Positions 25,101 through 37,000 of a DNA stretch of 64,000 nt are shown here, piece after piece. The notes under the pieces were generated by a model that had not been told where the DNA came from, ran no database searches, and saw only the letters and a program-made list of their open reading frames with translations. This DNA is from Klebsormidium nitens (lineage: Eukaryota > Streptophyta > Klebsormidiophyceae > Klebsormidiales > Klebsormidiaceae). The DNA lies in the NCBI GenBank assembly GCA_000708835.1, contig DF237117.1, positions 85,266-149,265 on the forward strand. The letters run 5' to 3'. Numbering within the stretch: position 1 is the first letter of the stretch; each line of letters opens with the position of its first letter. Made by a program: the position numbers and the translations under genes.

Positions 25101-28100
25101 CAGGAGAGGGGAACCAATCCATTAAAGACCGCGAAAAATTTCGGATTTAAGCAAGAGCAGCTGAAGGCAAGAGCGGGCAGATACTTGAGCTTGAGAACGA
25201 AGCAATTGGAGGAAGGACTTCCAAAACCAGAAAGGGTCGACGGTGTTGGCCGCACGGAACATCTGGCATTCGAATGCGTAAGTTTGACATCTTAAAACGG
25301 TTGTCGTTTCGTTCCCAAAGTCGTATCCCCAACGCATAACGAACCAGCAACTCTTTTTGATCTCCGTTCAATGAGCGATTCGAAGGCGTCGACCGAGCTG
25401 ACGTCTGTGCTGCGATATATCTGTTTCGTGTACGGAGTACTGCAAGTAGTGAAGCTGCGACACCTTGATCTGGAACTTTTGGGACTTGAAACCCTTCACA
25501 TTACAGAGATTAAGGCAATTGTCGTTCACCACAACGTCCGTGTCGCACTGCAAACCAGCAGTGTGTTTCAAGAAGTTTATATCTCAAGTTCAAGAAGCTT
25601 GGTTACTCGAAAATAAACAAACATCCAGAGGTCTGACACTCACAGAGCGAGTTCACTGTGTCGTCCGGCTCAACGTCCGTCTCGCGCGTCAACAAAATCG
25701 GTCCGGTGTCAAGTCCGTCGTCCGCCCAAAACACAGTCAGCCCCGCCTTCTTATCGCCTTCCATGAGCGTCCAGTTGATAGCTGACGCGCCACGATGGCG
25801 GGGCAGAATGCTGGGGTGGTAGATGATGCCGCCATACTTGTTGCTGTCAAGGAGCTGCAAAAGAGAAGCGATCCCCGTTTCATTGTGAGCATTTCCGATA
25901 GTGAATGCGTTACGGTGCTGCGGGGGTGATGCTCGGGTCGTAAACAATGCCGCCATACATGTTGCTGTCAAGCAACTGCAGAGGTGAGTTCCAGACTCCT
26001 TGAATCGAAGCTCTGAAACCTCGATCTTCGATCAACCAAGGCGATTAGTGTGCATTCTCTCACGGGAGATTCGGATTGAGAAAGGATGCTCGGGCGGTGA
26101 ACGTGCCGTCATACTTTCGCCTCGAGCAACTTTTATAGGAGAGGATGATTCCTGGGAAAATTCTGAATTCAAATGCTTTCTTTCATGTACCTCATTTCCT
26201 AAAGGTGTATTGTGCCGCGAGGCCTGAATTCCATGCAGGTATGAATCTGGTCCGTTCATTGGCTACGTAAAGGCACTGATCTAAGTTTCACTACCAGGCA
26301 GGGCCTTTTCTTAGGGCCAAACCCCTTTCGAAGTTACCTTGCTTTTACACAAATCTTTAGGAATCAGAACGGCAGCTTGTGGCCTTACTCCTACGTTGAC
26401 AGAGATTGACGACCTCTACAAACTTTGGGTGGCGACCAGGCAAGCCATCACCAAGACAATGTAAAAGGAACCAGCCAAGACTCCATCTCTGACAACTGCA
26501 GTCACCGTTTGCGGTGCCAAGAGAACAGAGCAATTTCCTCTTCAATTATGCGGACTGCCACGCGGTTGCACATGTTAAAAAGCCGAACAAAAGTTGACGG
26601 CGCACTGCTTACATCGACAGGGATGAACTGCGTGACGAACGCCAGCACGCTGAGGTCAGCGCCTACCGACTTGAACTGCTGCTCCACCTCAGGGAGCGTG
26701 TGGCCACCGTCCTGAGAAAAATGGTCTGAGCTTGGTTATCTCCTGATTAGCTACAAATTAGCTCGTGGTTAGCTAGAGGTTAGCTCCAGGTTAGCAAGAG
26801 GTCAGCGACATCCCAAGGGAAAGTGGTAGAAGTCAGCAAACGGGTAGCAGAGCAGATAAGTGAAGGTTAGACGGACAGGCCAATTCAAAGGCTTCTCCAC
26901 TCAACTTCGCAAAATAGGTCAGAAACAGAAGTTTACAGAGGGTTAGCAAAGAAGACACTCAACACAGAGAGGGGTTGGCAGCAAGGGTAACCAGGCAAGA
27001 TGACCCACGCAGACCAGCCAAGCTGTCCCAAGCACATCGCTGGCCATCTATGCCACTTTCTGAAGACATTCTGCATCCCCTCTATCCCAGATACTACCCT
27101 CTCAACCACCTGAATTTCAAAACGCGATGATCGTTATGCCCTTGCGTTGCCTTCCAATGAGCAGAATGGGTGTCGCAAAGCGAGAAATCTGGCCAGTCTA
27201 GTGGGAATCAACTCCACTTACCAGGAACTATTTGAAAGCACGCATATTAAGAGATTTGTCATATTGCAGATGACCAACCTCATTTCAGCTGTCTGCATTG
27301 GTTCTTACGGCAGCCATCAATGCTTTGAAAGCATGAAACAGATTTGCAAAGGTACCAACGCTTCAAGAGCATGCAACATTCTTGCAGATGTATCTGGACT
27401 GGTGTTGCAGTCGAAAGAGTGGCTCGAGTAAGGTCGGCTGTTCATGAATGTCAATGATTGGGCGCTCTGATTAAGAAGACGCCGTGGAATAATATGGTTT
27501 GGTACTATGCATCTAACACAACTTTTGCCAGCCTCCAATCTTAGCAACGACCAGTCTTTTGTGGTAAACCTTGCAGTATTCATTTTGCCACAAAGTATGC
27601 ACAAACTGCAGCTTTCTCAGCTATCCAGGATTTTCACCACCAACTATCACCAACAGCATAAGTCTATGAAGCATCTGAATTTCATTTTCAGGATTCTAGA
27701 ACCAACAGCATTGAAACTTATCAAAAAGAAAGACAGGAAGATGCTGCTGGGGCCAGATGTCATCCAGGAAAGCTTTCCAATCAATTGAAGAACAATCAGA
27801 TAAAGAACTGCAGAACGCGACCAGCGAATGAGACACCTATCTCTGCAGATAGTCATACGAAGACAGATTGGTCGCTATGCAGCGGCCAATGACCACAATT
27901 GAGCAGGCAAAGAAGAAAGTAATAGAACGTCAATAGCTCACCTTCTTCAGAGCCTTCCAGCGCGGAAACTTGAACACCTGCAGGTTGTCTGCCTTTGCTG
28001 CGGTGGCAAGCGGGTCCTCCCTTCCCTTTGCGTCAGGGACCGTGAAGACTCCCACAATCTCATGGCCTCTCTTCTTCAATTCGTTAAAAACCTCGGCACC

Positions 28101-28139
28101 GAAAGCAGACTGACCAATGACGGCGACCTTGAGGCCCAT
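16190..28139 (-). CDS. ALDH1L: 10-formyltetrahydrofolate dehydrogenase (ALDH1L type), complete
   Basis: Converts 10-formyl-THF to THF and CO2 using NADP+. Exons (minus strand): 28139-27942, 26711-26613, 25854-25644, 24744-24620, 24196-24089, 23147-22839, 22337-21969, 21582-21456, 20531-20266, 19470-19267, 18107-17826, 17325-17155, 16435-16190. They sum to 2715 nt (904 aa plus TAG), and the animal enzyme is about 902 aa. The formyl-hydrolase domain has the catalytic pair His112 (YHPS) and Asp148 (GLDTG). The carrier domain has a candidate phosphopantetheine Ser364 in GAGSLD. The aldehyde dehydrogenase domain has Glu676 (LELGGK) and Cys710 ([11 protein letters not shown]). The start is the ATG just before [17 protein letters not shown]; the frame stays open upstream, with another ATG 12 codons earlier. 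Several introns hold decoy exon fragments. Confidence 0.97.
16945..17154 (-). repeat. Duplicated donor flank of ALDH1L exon 17155-17325
   Basis: The block containing GTTGCCGGTGTCCGTAA, then CCACCGTCCC and GCCTCACCT, occurs at about 16951-17015 and again at about 17096-17155. The second copy runs straight into the real exon end. The first ends in the same donor-like CTCACC (on plus) without the exon. It is intronic sequence plus splice site duplicated downstream of the exon in the gene's direction. Confidence 0.75.
18150..18905 (-). repeat. Array of decoy copies of ALDH1L exon 17826-18107 (5' end)
   Basis: Three clear minus-strand copies of the acceptor plus 80-100 bases of exon lie at about 18188-18293, 18378-18472 and 18535-18628. 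Weaker remnants lie near 18695 and 18840. They encode variants of [19 protein letters not shown]. Changes include a premature stop and an 8-base-scale deletion. Spacing is about 160-190 bp. The real exon is nearest the gene's 3' side. Confidence 0.88.
19555..19670 (-). repeat. Decoy copy of ALDH1L exon 19267-19470 (5' end)
   Basis: On the minus strand it repeats the acceptor (CCTGCCCAG) and the TPL..LKFAELT..AGF..GVVNVV segment about 165 bp upstream of the real exon, then diverges. Several substitutions (Ala to Glu, Leu to Pro) separate it from the real copy. It has no usable downstream donor in frame. Confidence 0.9.
20590..21350 (-). repeat. Array of about five decoy copies of ALDH1L exon 20266-20531 (5' end)
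   Basis: Minus-strand copies of the acceptor plus about 70 bases of exon ([19 protein letters not shown]) are centred near 20640, 20790, 20940, 21065 and 21210, with a possible sixth near 21325. The period is about 125-150 bp. The nearest copy is almost identical to the real exon. Outer ones carry a deletion in the TLAV codons or heavy substitution. Confidence 0.92.
23815..24030 (-). repeat. Decoy copies of ALDH1L exon 24089-24196 (3' end)
   Basis: Two minus-strand copies of the exon end ([11 protein letters not shown] region) lie at about 23945-24012 and, more eroded, 23828-23870. Both are downstream of the real exon in the direction of transcription. The donor side is altered (CCTGGCC preceded by ATTG rather than CTCA), so they are probably not used. 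Confidence 0.82.
24790..25100 (-). repeat. Array of three decoy copies of ALDH1L exon 24620-24744 (5' end)
   Basis: Minus-strand fragments at about 24808-24878, 24938-24993 and 25045-25105 repeat the acceptor region and the [19 protein letters not shown] codons with growing divergence. On the plus strand they show as repeats of CTGCTATCAGGTCGACC. Spacing is about 110-130 bp. Confidence 0.88.
25925..26130 (-). repeat. Decoy copies of ALDH1L exon 25644-25854 (5' end)
   Basis: A minus-strand copy at about 25930-25982 repeats the acceptor and [12 protein letters not shown]-like codons. A more eroded one lies at about 26095-26135. The real exon starts at 25854 with [15 protein letters not shown]. 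Confidence 0.85.
26744..26808. repeat. Short tandem repeat of a TTAGCT-containing unit
   Basis: Roughly five imperfect 11-13 base units, each with (G/A)TTAGCT or GTTAGC, in intron 1 of the ALDH1L gene. It has no coding content. Confidence 0.6.
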
Positions 28140-29645
28140 CTCGACTACCTTGCCAACACGCGGAGCAAACATGAAAAACAATGCGCCCTTCGCGAGTGGC
28201 TGGTTGCTTCCTCCACGCTCACTTTGCAGATTGCAAGCTTGAGCTCCAGCTCTGGAGAAAAAGTGCTCCAGCCAGGGGGAAAAAGTGGATTCCTCATGAT
28301 TGGCTGTGGGCAAAAATCTTGAGATACGTCTGCATTCATTGCACGCAGACCACGTGGGCTTGTCCACGTGGGCCAGGATGTAACCGATTTATGCACGTGT
28401 CGTGCTACAGTAGATTCACGATTATAAATTGAACACAACATGAACTTCAACTAAGCATTGAATGATGAAGTAAGCAAGCACGAGTCTTAGCGTTGCAGAT
28501 TCGCATTGCACTTCTCGGCCTCTCTGTGAACCCTGGGCCTCACAGTGTGCTCAGGCAATCACATAAAGGGAATTGTCGGGGAATTTTCATAGGTATTAAG
28601 TAATCTCGTGACCATCTCCGACCCGTTGCACCATTGGAAACAAACACTAGAGACCTTGTACTTTGCTACTAGCACGCAAGTTGCAAAAGGTAGAAGGAAC
28701 TTAAGCTACGGCATGCGGGTGGCACAGTAAAACCGCCTAGTGTCTTCTGTTTGCGGGTTGTTTCACCCACGTTCTCATCTTTTGAATGTGTTTAGACAGA
28801 CAGTACGTCCCCCTCTCCATACGCCTTTCTTTCTATGGCGACGTCTATGTACACTTTCACACTCAAAAGCTCTGTATGTCAAGCTGACGATAGTCCAATC
28901 AAATACATTTGTTCCAACCTGCTGATGGCCCGCTTGGCACTCACCCCGGTGTCGTTAGATCAATTCGCTTTGCCTTACAGGCATGAGACGTCAATCCCAC
29001 TGGGATTTGTGTCTAGCACCTCTATCCAATTAAGCCTTCCTTCACCAAATGTCACAATGTCTGCCCCGCCTGCAGGATTGGCCTCTCCCTTTATACTCGG
29101 GTACAATTTTAAGGTGCCCTCGGCAACTTCAGAGATGTTTTTCTGTTCTGCATAATAAGGCTCGTCAATCCCCTTACATATGTTTCCCGTCTAAGAGCTT
29201 TTTGTCCAATGTCAAAGAGGACCCTTTCAACTCAGTCTTGAAGCGGTGACAGTCGGGCGAGTGAGCTCCTCCTCGGGAAGGACGCAAGGGTGTCCTACCA
29301 TAAACAAGCCTTTCCTGCTGTTCCGACCTGCAGTATGCCTCGGCTCGCACAACACTTGACTAAACCCTTTCCGTCCGCTTCAAGCAGGCTTGCTTGCTCA
29401 TGACATCCCGTCGGACGCATTCCCTTGCTGTTCTAATCTCCCTCATTACAATGTGTTGCTTGCTTGTGAGGCAGAGTGTCTCCGCACTTGCTCGAGTCCG
29501 CATATCGTGCTCAATCGGATTCGTCTGCTCAAAGCAGCGAGAGCTTTCGTGCCGTTCCGCCTCCCTGCTGCTTGATGACCGGTCGCTCCTTGGTTCCATC
29601 CTTTTGCAAGTGTTGTGAAGGAGTTTATTTGTGTTCGCTGACTGG
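28140..29645. other. ALDH1L 5' flank and B9D1 3' flank
   Basis: It holds the presumed promoter of ALDH1L. The ALDH1L frame stays open from the start codon up to about 28367, including an ATG at 28175 that would add a short [11 protein letters not shown] extension. Nothing else recognisable is seen, and no RNA gene. Confidence 0.4.
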
Positions 29646-32600
29646 TCAGAAGCCGCTCCTTTCATTCCGCTGGTCTGCTGGACCGGCCTCCTCCGAATAT
29701 CCAAAGGTAGCCATGTCCTGCGAAGCAGCCGAACAATGAGTGTAAGAGCAAAGCTTTGCTTGTGCTCTCGAGGGCAAACGGCCAGAATGAAAGCCCACGC
29801 TTCGTTGATGGGCCTGGGCTTGAAGCTCCGAGGATCATTAAAAGCAGCTGTTCTTGAACGGCGAACCTTTGGAAATCAAAGAGTGCTAGTGACGCTTACG
29901 ACGACGGCTCTGTTCCTGTCAAAATATTGCTTTCCAAGCAACCGGTGCCAAAGACCAGGACAGCTTCGACAGAAAGCTCAAGATTTTAGCAATGGTCTTA
30001 GTACAGATTGCAGCCTCGGTCGTTTGTAAGGCTTTTTGACCTCATACGAGGACTCGAAGTGCTTCGCCTTTGAGAATGCATGTGGGGCAGTCTGATGAGA
30101 AAGGATCTTCGAGCGCGGGAAATGCAGTAAAACCTGCAACGGAAACGGAAGAAGATGCGGAAAGCGGAAAGCGGAAAACGGAAAACGGAAAGCGGAAAGC
30201 GGAAAGCGGAAAGCGCGAAGCCGACAGCCTACCTTTGTGATGATGTTAAGCTGCACGAGTGCTGTGCCGGTCGATCGTACTCGCGTTACTGCGTACAGCG
30301 GAAAAAGAAGCGGAGTCAACAAGCGCCTTCCGCTATGTCGTCTAATGGATGGAACTTGTTTCCAGTTTGAATGGCAAAGCTGCTGCTTGGGAAGGGCATG
30401 CAGCTTAGGAGTTCTAAGAAGGCAGTACCCCGGATCCGGATTCCAGAAAGCACAAAACCGCTTTGCTCCACTGAACGCGGCTTCGCCTCGGAAAGTCACG
30501 CTACTTGATCAGGATAGATGACCGTTTGCGAAGCCAAAGTTCGCAACCACTTGAAAACAATAGGTAGCCGTTTCTATGAAAGATTGAATGCTCTCACATC
30601 CTCACCGTTGTTTCTAGCATTTACCTCGTTTCTTTCCGAAGGCGCTTAGAGTAGAGGAGACGATGGACGAGTACTTTGCAATCTTTTGTCAAAAGAGGAA
30701 GCTTTCACGCGATTTCCGTTCGTCCCAACCCCAGCTTTTGAGTCGCTACATACCTTCTCGCCCTTCCCCGGAAGCCGGAAACTTGGGGTCCGAAAACTCG
30801 GCGGGCATGCCCGCGATCCAGGACGTGAACTGCTGCATGAGAGAGGAGGAGAGCGGCCGGAAGAGCCGGACCTTTCGGACGTACCTGCAACAGATCAACG
30901 GACAATTTGCTTCGTACGGACCAGCAAGAATAGCACAGCTTCATGTGAAGCGATGAAGTAGCCGGGGCAGGTTGACTTTTTCGAGGCCACTGAGAAGGCA
31001 GGACAGGTCGTTCGAGACCCCTGAAGCAAGTGCACCGTATGCGTTTGTCGAACCCAACGCGACTAGTGCCTACAGAAAAAATTGAAGATCGTAACACAGA
31101 TGGTCAGGATGAGCAGTAAAGAGACCGACGAGGCAGGAGGCGATGCCAAGGTCGTGCGATCCCCCGATCCCACCAGGGAGGAGACAAAAGAAAGGATTGC
31201 GAGGTTACCGGAAATAGGAAGATCTGTAAGCGGTAGAATCAGATGACTGTACTTACCTCCCGGCAGCTGTCGGAAGATGGACACACCCGTACCCTTTGAT
31301 GACGTCACGGCCGAGGGCATCGACCTCGAAGATGCTGAGAATAAGCTGCGAGGAAGCGGGAACAAGAATTAGTCTCTGAAGCAGGCTTGTCTGCCCCCGA
31401 AACAATTTCCAAGACAGTAAAAAGCAACTTCTCAGAGCAAGCACTTGCCGATTACGAGGTTCTTAAGGAAAATGCAGTATCATAGCCAGACACATTAAGG
31501 TCATGGCCTAACATAGACTGTGATAGCCTCACATGTGCCTTCTTTGTCTTTGCAATCTCCTAGCAAGAAGCTTATATCTAGCTATCAACAACTACTCTTG
31601 CGAAGGATTCCAACCTGTGCAGCTTCGAAGCGTCACTAGTTGCTGGTTCCGGAACACTTTACCCTTTGTTTTCTCCTCATCTCTGGTTCCTGAACTTGTG
31701 TGTGTCCTACCACTCGGCTGAAGGCTCCGACGCTACCAAACGCACCAATCAACGACAATCTCGGGCATCCACTAGCAGATTGGCTATCTTATATTCTGCA
31801 TATTGGCTCTTTGTTGGTGGAAGGATGCTCACCTGAGGCCAGCCAAAAGCATTGGTGCTCTTGTAAGTAACGTCAATGGGGAAATTCCACACAAGCTGCG
31901 CGTTTGGGCCAGACGACTTTCTCGTGATCTGAGTGATACCATCCTCCACGCCCTGTTAGTACAATCAATTTAATAATTCAGTGTGGTTTTAATTGCTTGT
32001 CACATTCAAAACATCTACATTGTATTGTGAATTTCAAATCTCAGATGTCCCAGGTTGCTGGGGATGGTCCCTTGCCTGCCCCCAGCACAAAGCTTGCCTC
32101 AGCTTCTTTCATTGGCATTCCCTTCTGCTGGAGGAATTGCTTGCAAGTTTGCTGCTAATCTTTTGGACAATTCGTGATCAGCAATGAATTGCTTTTTCAG
32201 ATAGTGGGCCTTGGAACATTTCAAGCAGTGAAAGCCGTTCGAGACCGACAAGAATCAGCAGATTTACGCAAAGAAAGGTCGGGTCTGCATTTGCGAGAGG
32301 CGTGATGGCTTTTCTGGCGCGCTTAGAAGGTCTTTGTAAAATGTGTTGGCACCTTCCCTTCTTTGAGAAATCAGAAAATGTAAGTTCTAGAACTTACATC
32401 AAGCACGTGCCAATCATCACCGTGCACGAGCATGAACTTGCAGTAGGCGTTGTTGCAATCAGGGATCTGCAAGGAATGCATGAAGTCAGCATTGACCTCG
32501 TACACAAGCTGGTGGGATTGAAGCTGTCAAGTTGTAAACACCGTTTTGTCTGGCTACGGGAAGTTTGATCTTATTAAACATTGCCACCGTCCATTAGTGG

Positions 32601-33091
32601 ATGCCTGTATGAAAAGAGCCATCTTGAAGTAAAGCACCACCTTTTTACCACCATTTTCTTTGTCAATGGTGCGCTCACGTTTCCCCTTTGTTTATGTTGT
32701 TCTTAGCCTCCTGCAAATGGCCACTGAATGGGCAGTGACATTCTCCAGATTGTCCGCATGAGCATGTGCACAAAATGGGTGCTTTGCAGCAGCTCGCAGA
32801 CTATGTTGGCACTCTGCTTATCGCAACTTTATCCTGCAAAGCGGGCAACACGTCTATCCAACCAATTGCACTTAGCAGCTTGGAAGGTAAGCAAAGCTTC
32901 TTGCCCCAGGTAAAAGTTGCGAAAGCATATCAGAACAATTCAGGGCACACCGCATGATCATTGAAATCGAGAACCAAAGCTACCACCAGCTGCCACCAGC
33001 TTAATGTATTTGGAGAGTTATGACTCACGTCCGCGCACTCTAGTTGCCCGGTAGCCATCACCATGAAGAACGTCGCCGAGTCCGCTGCCAT
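29646..33091 (-). CDS. B9D1: B9 domain-containing protein 1 (B9D1), ciliary transition zone
   Basis: Component of the MKS module at the ciliary transition zone, which gates entry of proteins into the flagellum. Exons (minus strand): 33091-33029, 32466-32398, 31952-31833, 31345-31257, 30884-30754, 30288-30233, 29717-29646. They total 600 nt, 199 aa plus TGA, with all phases consistent; the human protein is about 204 aa. B9 domain landmarks in order: [112 protein letters not shown] and a C-terminal DMATFGY. The start is the first ATG of [11 protein letters not shown]. Its upstream region faces CFAP43. No decoy exons are seen here. Confidence 0.95.
30157..30218. repeat. CGGAAAR heptanucleotide repeat in a B9D1 intron
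   Basis: Eight to nine tandem copies of CGGAAAG/CGGAAAA in the last B9D1 intron, purine-rich on the plus strand, ending about 14 bases from the donor of the exon at 30233-30288. Confidence 0.85.
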
Positions 33092-34071
33092 TGCTCCAGC
33101 TTTCCTGCTTGCGGAGCTACCGGAAAGCTCAACTTTATGCTTCCTTCTCAGCTTTCGTCAAATACTCCGCAGCTCGCTACCCAGCTAAGCATCCTAAGGA
33201 ATACCCCCTCTCACGCTTTCACACTCCCCTCCCCTCAGGCTACTGCCTCGCTTCCTGAGCACACGATTTTATCAATTGTTTCAGACAGTGGAAAGGCCCC
33301 AAATGGCAAGAGGAGCGATTGATTGAGCGGGGCCTGCGCAGGAAGAGAAGCGCTGAGCATGAAATCCAGGGACAGAGGCAGAGAAATTGCATGTGCGGGC
33401 TTGCATGAAAGTCAGCTCGGACTAGAAAACTCACCATTGTGTACTCCTGGGACCAGTGTTTACAAGACAGTTACATGGAGCAGAACACGAGCCGTCGATG
33501 GGCTGTCCTCGTTGGGGTGGCGTATTAGCGCCAGCTCCATCGGACGGTTGGAAAGCTCTCCAAAAAAAGGCACAATTGTACACAGCCTAGAGGCATAATT
33601 TAGGTGTTGCCTCTACAGTCCACAGAGTATGTAATCCGCATTGCCCGTCTTTTCAGAGCTCTTCCGACTCCGGCCAGAGATGACATTGAAAGCTCGGAGC
33701 TGCATTGATGTTCTCATTTCCGTAGACTGGATACCTAGTGGACGGCTTTGGCTGCAAATCCCATCTCTACCTGTTGCGGGCCTGTTGCTTGATTTGTGGA
33801 TCTCAAATTTGGGGCAGCCTGGAAGTGATCCAGAAGTGGGGCTTTTCAATTATGGTCTTTCCGCTGACAAGCAGGGGCTTTCTTTCTGTTGCAAAGATGG
33901 AGGACAAAAAGTCGATTTGGAGCTAGGTATTTGCCCTTGGTGGCCGGGGCATCTGGACCTTTGCTAGAGGGGGCTGAAGCGCCAAGCACAATTGCAACAG
34001 CTCATGGTGGTAAATATTGCGCAGTTAGACGCTGGACTGTAGACTCCTGAGCTCGAACAGGGAGGGCCACG
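33092..34071. promoter_or_regulatory. Shared divergent promoter region of B9D1 and CFAP43
   Basis: 980 bp separate the start codons of two outward-facing cilium genes. No coding sequence is recognised; an open stretch at 33641-33967 has no family resemblance. I could not identify a specific operator, TATA box or RFX-type X-box with confidence. The assignment as promoter rests on gene arrangement alone. Confidence 0.5.
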
Positions 34072-37000
34072 ATGGCAGGAGTGATGGTGGAGTGAGTCGC
34101 TAAACCCTAATCTTCAAACTTTACTCATAGTTACTCAGAGCTAGGCCTCACATCAGCTGCTCGTCATTTCTTCACCCTTGCTGAGAGCTAGGGCTCATAT
34201 TCTCATCCGTGTCCTCTGCTAAGTGGTAATTAGACATGTCAAGAAGCTCAAATCACTGGGAAATTAACTGCCACTTCACAAAAGGGGCCTGTGCTTCTTC
34301 TGGTTGCTCTGCCTCAACAGGCTAAGCACCGCAGAGGTCCTTGCAATGAAAACGTTTCAGAAGCATATTGCTGCAGCTTGTCCTCCTTCGCAAGCGCGCT
34401 GTTGGCTGGTGCCATTGAAGCGAGACTAAAATGTATATGGACATTGTAACAATACGAGATTATTGGCTTGGCAGAGCAGTGTCAGAGAAGCGTCAGAGCA
34501 GCCCTACGACGTTACCATCTTACGTTGGTCCTATCAAATGCATACCACCACTGAATATCCCTAATAAGTATTGCTTGCCCATGCAAGAACCACCCAGAAG
34601 GTGTTCCATGATTACAAAGATGGCTATCAACAAATGGGGCCTATCAATTCTTAGGAGCACTCCTTACGTTGGTGTCAACTATATCCTTTTAGCCTTAAAA
34701 AATCAGGGCAACCTTCAGCCTGCCCCTTCCAATGTGGTAGTACTAATTTCTCCTGCATGAGAAGAACGAGTATCTCTACTCCAAAGCATATTCTTGCTTC
34801 ATCAGCCTGTGTAACAGGATTCCAAGTAATCTTTAGTGTTGGTATGAATATCCTCTGAATGCAGGTATGCCCTGGGCCAGAGCAGCCCGGAGGTTCAGTT
34901 CCTCGACTCCACCACTGTGGTCACTATCTGTGGGAATGCCCTCAGATTTCAGCAGCTGTCTGGTGGGACTCAGGTAGGCCTCTGCATACCTTTCCGGGGG
35001 CCCTGCCATATAACCAAATTCATGTAGACTCAGGCGGTGGCAACACATCTGCAGTGTTCGCCGCTCGTACAATGAGTCGGGGGTGATCACTGACAAATCG
35101 CGTTGGGGATTTTGTGCATACTATTTTCTTGCTTCCCACGTTGACATAACACATCCTTGGTCCCAAATCCTGCTTTCCTGTCACCGTTTCAAATAGTAGC
35201 CTGGAAAGCCTCCACTGGTGCGACTGTAGAGTTTCTGCTCTATGCCCATAGCAAACCTGAGATCGACTCCATAAGTGTTAGCCAAACCTGACTCCTGTGA
35301 ATGCAGGACACCCGCTTTCTGTGGGGGGCTGGCCGTGGCATCTCCGCTTTCACGGTCAACACTCGGAAAGGCCTCGTGGCGTACGCAGAAAAGGGCCTGA
35401 ACCCGTGTATCTTCGTGCACGACAGCCAGAGCTTGGACTTGCTCACCAAGCTCTCAGGCAAGAACCGTGTTACTACGCCGCCTTTCCTGTAGGATCTGAC
35501 TTACTTCAGACTCTACCGGTCTGATCGTAGTTCTCCAGTTCTTAAAAAGGGTTCTGCGCAGTCCCGGTGTAAAGCTGGTCTTTCAAGCACTGTTTCGGTC
35601 CCCTGATTGATGCTACGAGTCGGCTCGTCACAATCTGGAGTGGGTGCAAGCTTCCTTCAAGTTTGCAAGTGGATACTTTCGCTTGCCCCCCTCTGCAGAA
35701 CACAAATGATAAGTCCCCAATCTGCTTTCCACTTGACCCCCGTTCCTTTCCCCTCATTTCTGCCCACCCCTTTTGACTTTCCAGACATCGCCGAGCTTGA
35801 GATCGTCCGGCTCGCCTTCTTTGCGGACGGGGCTCGCCTCCTGGCCGCGTCCGGCGTGCCCGACTTCGAGCTGACCGTGCATGACGTCAGCACGGCGGCG
35901 CAGCAGGCCCGGACGAAGCTCGGCGCCCCGCTCGATGACGTCAGCTTCAACCCGAGGAACGATATGCAGTTCTGCTCGCGCTCCGGAGGGGTGCTGACGC
36001 TGTGGACCTTGGAGCGGAGCTACGAGGTGAGGCGTGACGTCACTTTGCGCTGGTGACGTCACTTATTCGAGAGGCAGATAGACTGTCACCATGTGCGTCG
36101 GTCGTTCGGCAAAAGTGGAAAAGAGGCCGGTGATTCTGGTTCGGGACTGCCTCAACACAAAGAGGCACAAGGGTTCCGGCTTTCTGCCGAACGTCGACGA
36201 TTCCACTGTCTGCTAGCGACCTTCCCATTCAAACGAGTTCCGTCTAATCTCTGGGGGCTCCGCATCAGCTGCGGGACATCCTTTTCATTTCCCGAGATGC
36301 ATACACGCCTTTGACGAAGATTGGCCTCTTTAGTAGGGACCCATCAAGGTCGGTCACATCTGAATAAGATTCAAATTCTTATGCTAACAAGCCATATGAA
36401 TAATAAGGTCACGTGCGGGGGACGGGTAGGTTAGTCTGGTGGTTGGGGTGGGCTCTGATAAGGGGCCGGTGTTGCTCAAGTCAGGGTCTTTTGTTTGCTT
36501 TTGCCCGCTAATTCAACCTTGTCATTCATGCGGCTTATTAACCTTAGAATCAAGAACTATCACCTCTGGTGCCGGATACATTCGAGCCCAAGAATGGCTC
36601 AATTTCAGTAAGCACCTTTTAGTGATGGTCAGGACTCTCGTGTCGGCAGCTCAACTCAATTCGTCCCCATTTCTGTTCGCAGACGCACTACCTGACGTCA
36701 AAGGCGCTCCCAACCGACCGCTTCCACGTCACCTCCCACGCGTGGGCGCAGAACGGGGCCCTGTTGGCGGGGTGTTCCACAGGGGAGCTCTTGCTGATCG
36801 ACTCAGAGACGGGCCGCGTGAGAGGGCCTCAATTTCTGGAGCAACTCGACCGAAAAAACGCGGACGCACAGAACGCGATTGCTATGAAAGATCCTGCGGT
36901 TTCCGGGGCGGGGGTTGGTGACTCGCAGACCGGAATCCGGAAACTGGGCCCGAGCGCCACGGAAAAGGGGAACAAGATTCCGCTCGGGCCGGTTCTACCG

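Noticed and set aside
29978-30499. 173-codon minus-strand ORF containing FPLSAFRFP repeats
   Set aside because: It is a translation of the CGGAAAR repeat in an intron. The B9D1 exon within it (30233-30288) is read in another frame that fits the splice phases.
33641-33967. 108-codon ORF between B9D1 and CFAP43
   Set aside because: It has no recognisable domain or splice connection, and is treated as non-coding promoter region.
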